A stretch of DNA of 64,000 nucleotides from Verrucomicrobiota bacterium (GTDB lineage: Bacteria > Verrucomicrobiota > Verrucomicrobiia > Limisphaerales > UBA1096): positions 1-64,000 of the forward strand of contig JACNJE010000090.1 of assembly GCA_014382705.1 (NCBI GenBank), given 5' to 3'. Shown one piece after another: positions 1 to 7,362 of the stretch; position 1 is the stretch's first letter, and every line of letters starts with the position of its first letter. A program made the position numbers and the translations under genes. The notes beneath the pieces were generated by a model that was not told where the DNA came from, did no database searches, and saw nothing but the letters and a program-made list of their open reading frames with translations.

Positions 1-2
1 AA

Positions 3-101
3 CTCCCCGCCGAAGGCCACCCCCGCGAATGGCCCCCCCTCATCAAAATGGATGAGACGACCAAGGCCAAAATCACTGGTTTTCTCGGAAAGAACGCTTG
101 A
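3..101 (+). CDS. 3' end of a truncated CDS, product unknown
   Basis: Open frame from the window edge (LPAEGHPREWPPLIKMDETTKAKITGFLGKNA*) ending at TGA 99-101; too short to assign. Confidence 0.4.
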   Translation, partial: LPAEGHPREWPPLIKMDETTKAKITGFLGKNA

Positions 102-385
102 TATGGGTGCCCATATCGGTGAGTATGGGTGGCTGTGTTGTGAAGACGACGGTTGAAATTGCTGATGATTTGTTTCTTCGCGTGCAAAAAATGGCGCGCG
201 AGGAGAATACCACCTTCCGAGCCCTGACCGAGGAGAGCCTTCGGAACATGCTGGAATCGAAAAAACCCGCGAGAAAGAAGCTCCCACCCTTGGTGACTTT
301 TAAAGGGGGTGGGTTGACTGAGGAATTCAAGGATGCGTCTTGGGAGAAGATTCGAAATGAACTCTACCGGGGTCGAGGGGCATGA
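98..385 (+). CDS. vapB: VapB-like / DUF2191-type antitoxin; true start may be the internal GTG (VKTTVEIADDLF...)
   Basis: TTVEIADDLFLRVQKMAREENTTFRALTEESLR resembles ribbon-helix-helix antitoxins; overlaps the PIN-domain ORF by 4 nt. Confidence 0.7.
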   Translation: MIWVPISVSMGGCVVKTTVEIADDLFLRVQKMAREENTTFRALTEESLRNMLESKKPARKKLPPLVTFKGGGLTEEFKDASWEKIRNELYRGRGA

Positions 386-819
386 TTGCCGTCGATTCGA
401 ACCTGCTGATTTATTCGCACCGGGCGGACTCCGAATTGTTTGCGGCCTCGAGCGAGTTGGTTGATTCGCTTCGGCATCAATCGGCGCAATGGGCCATCCC
501 CTGGCCGTGCGTGCATGAGTTTATCAGCATCGTCACTCACCCTAAGATTTACAACCCAGCCACCTCGATTGACCAAGCGTTGCTCGCCGTGGATTCATGG
601 CTCGCCGGTGGCAATGTCCATCTGCTTTCCGAGAGCCCCGGTTATTTTGAGAAACTGCGCAAGATTGCGGTGACTGCAAAATCATCCGGCTCCAGCATCC
701 ACGATGCGCGGATTGCGGCGCTTTGTCTGCATCACGGCGTGCGGGAGCTTTGGACGGCCGATCGCGATTTTCTTTCCTTCCCGCAGCTCAAGGTTCGCAA
801 TCCACTGATCAATCTCTGA
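382..819 (+). CDS. vapC: PIN-domain toxin (VapC family)
   Basis: MIAVDSNLLIYSHR N-terminus and HDARIAALCLHHGVRELWTADRDF C-terminal acidic PIN residues. Confidence 0.85.
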   Translation: MIAVDSNLLIYSHRADSELFAASSELVDSLRHQSAQWAIPWPCVHEFISIVTHPKIYNPATSIDQALLAVDSWLAGGNVHLLSESPGYFEKLRKIAVTAKSSGSSIHDARIAALCLHHGVRELWTADRDFLSFPQLKVRNPLINL

Positions 820-859
820 ATTGTTTTTCGGTTACACCGGGGGCAGCATTGCTTCTCGC

Positions 860-1576
860 ATGTGTTGCCGGGTGGCGCAGGGTTCCGGTGGGGACAAGGT
901 CAAAAAGAAGGTGAAGGCCAAGGGCGGCGTGCCGGCGGTCGCGCCCCGGCTCAACCTTGCGCCGACTCAGGACGCATTGGTGGCTGTGTGTGGGCCAAGC
1001 GGCGCGCGGCTGGAGGCGTTGCGGTGGGGGTTGATTCCGCCTTGGGCCAAGGACAAGTCGATCGGGGCCAAGCTGGTCAACGCGCGGGCGGAGACGGTCG
1101 ACGAAAAACCAAGCTTCCGGAAACCGTTTCAGCGGCGGCGCTGCCTGTTGCCGGTGGACGGTTATTATGAGTGGGAATCGCGGCCCAGCGGCAAGCAGCC
1201 GGTTTACTACTCGATGCGTGATGGCGACCTGTTCTGTCTCGCCGGACTGTGGGAGACGTGGACGGCTCCGGAGCAGGTCGCGGAGCCGGAGCTGCCGGGC
1301 CTTGGCCTTGGCCAAGCGGAGGCCGGGACGCTGTGCACGTTCACCGTCATCACCACCACGCCCAATCGCTTGGCCAAGCGCGTGCACGACCGGATGCCGG
1401 TGATCGTGCCTCCCGCCGATTACGGCCAATGGCTCTCGCCCGAAAGCCAAGCGGCCGATCTCAAGCGGCTGCTGCGGCCGTTCGACGACGAGCCGATGCA
1501 GGAGCATTACGTCACGCCGCGCATGAACAGTCCCCGCTTCGAGTCGCCCGAGTGTATCGAGCCGGTTGCCCTCTGA
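860..1576 (+). CDS. SOS response-associated peptidase, SRAP/HMCES (YedK) family
   Basis: Met-Cys2 N-terminus (MCCRV), LRWGLIPPWAKD, NARAETVDEKPSFR, RRCLLPVDGYYEW, HDRMPVI. Confidence 0.88.
   Translation: MCCRVAQGSGGDKVKKKVKAKGGVPAVAPRLNLAPTQDALVAVCGPSGARLEALRWGLIPPWAKDKSIGAKLVNARAETVDEKPSFRKPFQRRRCLLPVDGYYEWESRPSGKQPVYYSMRDGDLFCLAGLWETWTAPEQVAEPELPGLGLGQAEAGTLCTFTVITTTPNRLAKRVHDRMPVIVPPADYGQWLSPESQAADLKRLLRPFDDEPMQEHYVTPRMNSPRFESPECIEPVAL
1367..1380. repeat. Iterated palindrome, perfect 14-mer, in the SRAP gene (RLAKR frame)
   Basis: CGCTTGGCCAAGCG. Confidence 0.95.
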
Positions 1577-1626
1577 TTTTGGTTGTAACTTTTTTGGGAC
1601 AACGGGCATCTCGTTCATCCGTGTAT

Positions 1627-3858
1627 ATGAAACAGTTGATTCGATTCACAGCCGTGGGGGTGTTTTTTGCCGTGGGGGCTTTCATGCAGGCGCAGCCTTC
1701 GCGTGGCGGGGGCGGGCCGGGGAGACCGTCATCGTTTATTTCGACGTTCCCGGTGACGATCGCGCTGGACACCAACAAGGACGGGGTCATCTCAGCCGGG
1801 GAAATTGATGCGGCTGAGACGTCGCTCAGGAAGGCCGACAAAAATGGCGACGGCAAAATCAGCGCCGACGAGTTAACACCCAACTTCGGTGGTCCCGGTG
1901 GGTTTGGCGGCCGCAGCAGCAGCAGGGGCCGGGTCGGCCGGGGCGGCGACCGGGGCGTGGAGTCGGAGATGGAGCGGATCCCGCCGGAGAAGCTTGATTT
2001 CAAGGATGGCGTGGCATCGATCCCGGACTTGAAAACGTTCGAGACTCTTTCCTACCAGGGCCCGGAGGTGATGGTGGACACGCACTTGGCCGACTGGAAG
2101 TTTGTGAAGTTTCAAATCGAGGATGTTGGCAAAGGTGAGCCGATTATTTATTTCATTAACACCAAGACCCATCGCGGCCACCCGTTTTTCATGCGAAAAA
2201 TAGGCATCGCTCGGGGCGACGGCTCGATGCGCGGCGTGCTGGTTTATCGTCCGCTCAAGAAAGCCCCCAACGGCGAGCCCGGCATGTTCACGTTTGAGTA
2301 CGAACCGAATGACCGTTATCCGTTCGAGCGCATAAAGCTTTCCTACGAGATGCTCACCCGGCACATGCCTCATCTTGAGGGGCGCCTCGGCTACTATCCG
2401 ATGCCGCGGGCCCGCCCGGTTTATTTCGAGGAAAAGACGCTGTACGATGCCGCCGAGTTTCCGGTTGTGCTCGACGAGGATCTCGAGAGTGACATCGGCT
2501 TTTTGCCGCTCAACGCCGCTGAGTCGTTTGGCCGTTTGCGCCTGATGGAGCCCGGCGAATTGCCCAGTTCCCGCGACGTTGTCGTTTACAAAACATTGCC
2601 CAACGAGATGCCCCGTGTTGCCGGCGTGATCACCGCCGTCCGGCAGACCCCCCTTTCACATGTCAATCTCCGCGCGATTCAGGATGGCGTCCCGAATGCG
2701 TTCGTCACCGGCGCGGTGGAAAACAAGGCGATCGCCTCGCTTGCGGGGAAATGGGTTTATTACAAGGTGGACCAAAACGGCTATGAACTCCGCGAGGCCA
2801 CCGAGGCGGAGGTGGACAAACATTTCGCCGGCATCCGTCCGGCCAAGCCGCAGGCACCCAAGCGCGATTTGTCGGTGAAAGAGGTTCGGCCGCTCGACAA
2901 AATCGGGTTCGGCGACTCCGCCGTTTTTGGCGTGAAGGCAACGAACTTGGCCACGCTGCACACGCTGGATTTTCCTGACGGCACAGTGCCAAGCGGCTTC
3001 GCCGTGCCGTTTCATTTTTACGACGCGTTCATGGAACACAATGGCCTGTACGACAAGGCGCGCGCGATGTTGGGCAGCGAGTCGTTCCGAAATAATCGAG
3101 ACGAACAGGTCAAGCAACTCAATGCGTTTCGCAAGCGGGTTGAGGCTGCCGCAATGCCAGGCTGGATGATGGACGGCTTGGCCAAGCTGCAAGCCGCGTT
3201 CCCGGAGGGGCAGGGGATCCGGTGCCGCTCCAGCACGAACAACGAAGATTTGCCCGGCTTCAGCGGCGCCGGCCTGTACGACTCATTCACGCACAAGCCG
3301 GACGAGGGCCACTTGGCCAAGTCGATCCAGCAGGTGTATGCCAGCCTCTGGAATTTCCGCGCGTTCGAGGAGCGTGAGTTTTACCGGATCGATCATTTTG
3401 CCACCGCGATGGGTGTGCTCGTGCACCCGAACTTTGCCGACGAGGCCGCCAACGGCGTGGCGGTGACGGATGACATCCTGTACCAAACCAAGGGCAACTA
3501 TTATCTCAACACCCAGGTCGGCGAGGATCTCGTGACCAACCCGGACGCTGACTCGATCCCCGAGGAGTTACTGCTCAACTGGTGGCGTCCGGGCGAGCAC
3601 AAGGTCATGCGCCGTTCCAGCTTGGCCAAGGGCGGTGCCCTGTTATTGAGCGCCAAACATCTCGCCCAAATGAACGAGTGCCTCGGTAAAATCCACAGCC
3701 GTTTCGCCAAGCTGTACGGCAAGTCGCTCGACGATAAAAAATTCGCGATGGAGATAGAGTACAAAGTCACCAAGACCGGCGTGCTCGCCATCAAGCAGGC
3801 ACGCCCGTGGGTGTATTTAGTTGTAACTTTTGCCGCGCTTGGAGCGTTTCCAATTTAA
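1627..3858 (+). CDS. Predicted secreted EF-hand protein with swivelling PEP-utilizer-like and PPDK/PEP-synthase ATP-binding-like domains
   Basis: Signal-peptide-like MKQLIRFTAVGVFFAVGAFMQAQ; EF-hands DTNKDGVISAGE and DKNGDGKISADE; RQTPLSHVNLRA; GIRCRSSTNNEDLPGFSGAGLYDS. Confidence 0.75.
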   Translation: MKQLIRFTAVGVFFAVGAFMQAQPSRGGGGPGRPSSFISTFPVTIALDTNKDGVISAGEIDAAETSLRKADKNGDGKISADELTPNFGGPGGFGGRSSSRGRVGRGGDRGVESEMERIPPEKLDFKDGVASIPDLKTFETLSYQGPEVMVDTHLADWKFVKFQIEDVGKGEPIIYFINTKTHRGHPFFMRKIGIARGDGSMRGVLVYRPLKKAPNGEPGMFTFEYEPNDRYPFERIKLSYEMLTRHMPHLEGRLGYYPMPRARPVYFEEKTLYDAAEFPVVLDEDLESDIGFLPLNAAESFGRLRLMEPGELPSSRDVVVYKTLPNEMPRVAGVITAVRQTPLSHVNLRAIQDGVPNAFVTGAVENKAIASLAGKWVYYKVDQNGYELREATEAEVDKHFAGIRPAKPQAPKRDLSVKEVRPLDKIGFGDSAVFGVKATNLATLHTLDFPDGTVPSGFAVPFHFYDAFMEHNGLYDKARAMLGSESFRNNRDEQVKQLNAFRKRVEAAAMPGWMMDGLAKLQAAFPEGQGIRCRSSTNNEDLPGFSGAGLYDSFTHKPDEGHLAKSIQQVYASLWNFRAFEEREFYRIDHFATAMGVLVHPNFADEAANGVAVTDDILYQTKGNYYLNTQVGEDLVTNPDADSIPEELLLNWWRPGEHKVMRRSSLAKGGALLLSAKHLAQMNECLGKIHSRFAKLYGKSLDDKKFAMEIEYKVTKTGVLAIKQARPWVYLVVTFAALGAFPI

Positions 3859-3874
3859 CTTAATGGTTACTGTT

Positions 3875-4495
3875 ATGAAAAAAATGACATACAAGCTGGT
3901 GATGGCTGCCACATGTCTTGGCATGGTGGCAGGTGATGCGATGGCGCAGGAACGCGGCGATCGCGACCGTCCGGAGCGGCCCGACCGCGACCGGCGTGAA
4001 GGTGCCGAGCGCCGTGAAAGGCCCGATGGGGAACGCGCCCGCCGCGATCGTGAACGCCCGGATCAAGGCAACCGTGAACGCTCCAGCCGCAGTTCACGTG
4101 AGCGTGGAGGAGAACGAGGATCAGGCAGGCCACAGTTTGGTGGGCAGGGTGGCCCCGGTGGTTTCATGCGGATGCTCCCGGTGATGGCCGCGCTGGATGC
4201 GGATGGCAACGGCGAGATATCCGCCGAGGAAATCAAGGGTGCCGTCGCCGCCCTCAAAAAGCTGGACAAAAACAAGGATGGCAAACTGACCGAAGACGAA
4301 TTGCGCCCCAGCTTCGGGGGTAGCCGCAGTGGAGGTCGTGGCGGACGCGGCGGTGCCACTGAACGCCGACCCTCCTTTGAGGGGGGGGATCGGCCAAGCC
4401 GCCGTACGGAAGCACGCGGTGATGGCGAGCGTTCGGATCGACGACGTCCCCGCGGCGGTGACGAGCGTCCGGATCGCCCCTCCCGCGAGGAATAG
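3875..4495 (+). CDS. Secreted EF-hand protein with Arg/Asp/Gly-rich low-complexity regions
   Basis: Signal-like N-terminus ...AATCLGMVAGDAMAQ; EF-hands DADGNGEISAEE and DKNKDGKLTEDE; upstream ATG at 3863 also possible. Confidence 0.7.
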   Translation: MKKMTYKLVMAATCLGMVAGDAMAQERGDRDRPERPDRDRREGAERRERPDGERARRDRERPDQGNRERSSRSSRERGGERGSGRPQFGGQGGPGGFMRMLPVMAALDADGNGEISAEEIKGAVAALKKLDKNKDGKLTEDELRPSFGGSRSGGRGGRGGATERRPSFEGGDRPSRRTEARGDGERSDRRRPRGGDERPDRPSREE

Positions 4496-4513
4496 CCAAG
4501 TCACAGACATCTC

Positions 4514-4550
4514 AACCCGTTGGCCAAGCGCTTGGCCAACGGGTTTTTTT
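4514..4550 (+). terminator. Intrinsic-terminator-like element built from two TTGGCCAA boxes
   Basis: Perfect 32-bp palindrome AACCCGTTGGCCAAGCGCTTGGCCAACGGGTT (4514-4545) followed by a run of seven T, 18 bp after the stop codon. Confidence 0.75.
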
Positions 4551-4576
4551 CGAGTCCGGCTTGGCCAAGCGCTTGG

Positions 4577-5686
4577 CTACCACACCTCGACGGGGCCCTT
4601 GGGCACCGGGATGGCTTTGCGCTTGGCCACGGCCGGTTCGTCGTCCTGCATGAACGTCGGCACCATCGGCCCCTGCCGGTAACGCTCGGTGAGTTCCCCG
4701 TCGGCGTCGGCGAATTGCTGCCGCCAGTCGAGGTAGTCGGCCAGCGCCGACTCGAAATCGTCCCGCGTCGAGATCAGTACGACCGCCTTGTTGAACGGTT
4801 TCACCGGCCCGAAGCGCTTGGCGTACCACGGGGCGACCTTGCGGAACATCAGGCAACCGCGCTGCTCGCCGAACACCTCCAGCATCAGGTCGAAGTGCCG
4901 GCGCATCACTCGTACCCGCTCCGCGAACGTCGGCTCCGGCAGCAGTTCGCCGGTCCGCAGGAGGTGTTCCGTGTGCTTGAAAATCCACGGGTTGTAAAAC
5001 GCGCCACGCCCCATGCTCACGCCGTGGCAGCCGGTGGCGTCCATCATGTGCTTCGCCGATTCCGGCGTGGTGATGTCGCCGTTGCCGATGACCGGGATGG
5101 CCCGCGCCGCCTCGACGACTTGGCGGATGCCCGTGAGATTGACTGTACCGGTGAAGCCCTGTTCGCGCGTTCGGCCGTGGATGAAAATAGCCGCCACGCC
5201 GACGTTCTCGAGCACGCGCACCAAGTCGGGTGCGGTGATGTTTTTGTCGTCCCACCCAAGGCGCATTTTGGCGGTGATGGGGATGTTCACCGCATCGACC
5301 ATCCGCTTCACGAGGTGCGCCGTGTCGTCGAGCTCGGTCATCATCGCCGAGCCGCCGCCGGTCTTGCAGACTTTGCGGACGGGGCAGCCCATGTTGATGT
5401 CGATCGAGTCCACGCCGATCGACTCGAGGTACTGCGCCGCATCGCGCATCTCCTCCGGTACTGCGCCGAACAACTGCACCGCGAACGGGCTGTCGGCCTC
5501 GTTGGTCTCGATGAGTTTCAGCGCCTTGGCGTTGCGCTCGAGCAGCGACCGGGCGTTGACGAGGTCGGTTGTGGCGAGGCTCAGGCCGCCCACCTCGCGC
5601 AGCACGAGCCGGAACGGCAGGTTCGTGTACCCGGCCAGCGGCGAGAGAAACAGGTTGGATTTCAGTTGGAGCTGCCCGAATTGCAT
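4577..5686 (-). CDS. dus: tRNA-dihydrouridine synthase
   Basis: LSPLAGYTNLPFR, DINMGCPVRKVCKTGGGSAMM, AKMRLGWDD, VIGNGDITT, GVSMGRGAFYNPWIF. Confidence 0.9.
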   Translation of the reverse strand: MQFGQLQLKSNLFLSPLAGYTNLPFRLVLREVGGLSLATTDLVNARSLLERNAKALKLIETNEADSPFAVQLFGAVPEEMRDAAQYLESIGVDSIDINMGCPVRKVCKTGGGSAMMTELDDTAHLVKRMVDAVNIPITAKMRLGWDDKNITAPDLVRVLENVGVAAIFIHGRTREQGFTGTVNLTGIRQVVEAARAIPVIGNGDITTPESAKHMMDATGCHGVSMGRGAFYNPWIFKHTEHLLRTGELLPEPTFAERVRVMRRHFDLMLEVFGEQRGCLMFRKVAPWYAKRFGPVKPFNKAVVLISTRDDFESALADYLDWRQQFADADGELTERYRQGPMVPTFMQDDEPAVAKRKAIPVPKGPVEVW

Positions 5687-5760
5687 AAGCCCAAGCGCGG
5701 TCGCAGCTTACGGCACGCGGCAACAAAAACCGCGACAAAAAGTGTGCTTGGCCAAGGGCG

Positions 5761-7362
5761 TTATTGCACGCTCGGTCTGGTGCGAAGATCGTAGCAGGAG
5801 AGGTTGTCGTCCATTCGGAGGTAGAGCTTGCCATCGACGATCACCGGGGAGGGACACCACATGGCCTTGATGCGGGCCTTGCCCAGTTCGCGATGCGCCT
5901 TGGTGTCGGTGTCGATCATCACGAGATCGCTCCCTTTTTTCTCGAGCGCGATCAATTTCCCGTCAGCAATCACCGGGGACGAAATGGTACTCTGCCGCGA
6001 TTCCTTCCAGCGCAGTTTGCCGGTGGCTAACTCGACGCACATATGCCATTCGCCGCCGGTCAGGTACACGTGCCCGCCGTAAATCACCGGCGACGATTGC
6101 GACCGGCGCTCGGACATCGGGAAGGTCCAAACCTGCTTGGCCCCGCCCTTGGCCAAGCGATACGCCGCGAGGCCGACCGTTTCGTCCTTGCTGTAAACCA
6201 CCATCCAATCGCCGGAGATCGTCGGGGTCGAGTTGCCGCCTCCGCTTGTTTTCCAAACGGTCTTGCCGGTCTCGGGATCAACTGCAACGTACGCCCTGCG
6301 TTCGCTGCAGATAAGCCGCTTCCCCGCTTGGCCAAGCCACAGCACAGGCGAGGAGTCGCTGCTCCGCACGTCGCTGTTTTCCCAAAGCAACTCACCGGTC
6401 TTGGTATCGTACGCTGTCAACTGGCCGGCGATTAAAAACGCCCGGCAGTCATCGACCAAGAGAGAGGACGCCGGCCCTTTGCCGCGCTTGGGCAACGGTG
6501 CCGCCCAACGCTGTTTGCCGGTCTTGGCGTCCATGCAGTAAACGTGCGTGCTTCCGGCAGCAAACAATCGACCGCCGGTCACGCTGGGTGTGCTCGACGA
6601 CTTGCGGCCGGTCGGCTCGCCCGGCGCCTCGGTTTTCCAAAGGCGCCTGCCGGATTTGGCGTCGAGACAAACGACGACGTCCTTGGCCACTCGCACGGTG
6701 TTCGGAATCGCCTTGAGTAATTGGCGCTTGGCCAAGCTGCTGACCGGTTGCGCCTCCATCCACTGTTGCAGGGCCGCATCGTTCTTGAATCGTTGATCGC
6801 CCTTCTGCGCCACGTAACGCAAGTCGTTGTACGGGATCGCCGCCCGGCCTTTTTTGAACCGGCTGACCACCCAGCTTCCATTGCGCTCGGCCTGTTCTGT
6901 CGAGAGCTTTTCCGACACCCACTTTTCCGCCCACTCGTTGAGCTTGCGGCCGCGCAAACGGGGACTCAACGATTCGCGCGCCTTTTCCATTTTTACGATG
7001 AGCGATTCCGGCAGGGACAAGTTCCGATAGCCCAGCTTGCGCAAAATCAGCGCGTTGATCTCGCGGTTGTCCGACGGCTCGTCGTCGTGCCAAACGAGGC
7101 TCATGTAGGTTTTGCCGTCTGCGACCACCACGCTGCCGTGGCCGCCGTCGTCGCCGCTCGGGATCGTCTCGCTGCGCCAAAGCAGTTTCGGGCCGCTCTC
7201 CGGCCAGGCGTCCAGCAGCGGCACCCCGTCTGTCACGACACCGTTGCGCTGGCTCCCGCGCCACTGCGTCCAGTCTCCCGCCGTCCCGTCGATTGAAGCG
7301 AGAATGCAACCAATTAAAAAAACCCGATTCATGTAAACGCGGAAACGATGACGGGAGTTCAT
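5761..7362 (-). CDS. PQQ-like beta-propeller repeat protein
   Basis: Secretory N-terminus, DWTQWRGSQRNGV, repeated CLDAKSGRRLWKTEA / CMDAKTGKQRWAAPL blades. Confidence 0.85.
   Translation of the reverse strand: MNSRHRFRVYMNRVFLIGCILASIDGTAGDWTQWRGSQRNGVVTDGVPLLDAWPESGPKLLWRSETIPSGDDGGHGSVVVADGKTYMSLVWHDDEPSDNREINALILRKLGYRNLSLPESLIVKMEKARESLSPRLRGRKLNEWAEKWVSEKLSTEQAERNGSWVVSRFKKGRAAIPYNDLRYVAQKGDQRFKNDAALQQWMEAQPVSSLAKRQLLKAIPNTVRVAKDVVVCLDAKSGRRLWKTEAPGEPTGRKSSSTPSVTGGRLFAAGSTHVYCMDAKTGKQRWAAPLPKRGKGPASSLLVDDCRAFLIAGQLTAYDTKTGELLWENSDVRSSDSSPVLWLGQAGKRLICSERRAYVAVDPETGKTVWKTSGGGNSTPTISGDWMVVYSKDETVGLAAYRLAKGGAKQVWTFPMSERRSQSSPVIYGGHVYLTGGEWHMCVELATGKLRWKESRQSTISSPVIADGKLIALEKKGSDLVMIDTDTKAHRELGKARIKAMWCPSPVIVDGKLYLRMDDNLSCYDLRTRPSVQ

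Noticed and set aside
98-819. vapBC as part of a defence island
   Set aside because: It is a lone toxin-antitoxin pair at the window edge; neighbours are housekeeping or secreted proteins.
1249-1626. 5' extension of the EF-hand/dikinase ORF
   Set aside because: It overlaps the SRAP gene in another frame and translates to unlikely sequence (GPWPWPSGGRDAVHVHRHHHHAQ); the signal-peptide Met at 1627 is the better start.
4512-5834. Long ORFs opposite or overlapping real genes (e.g. 4512-5834, 10880-12205, 17830-19518, 39434-41314, 53182-54390)
   Set aside because: High-GC shadow ORFs: Arg/His-rich or low-complexity translations with no recognisable domain, while the opposite or alternative frame encodes a clear conserved protein.
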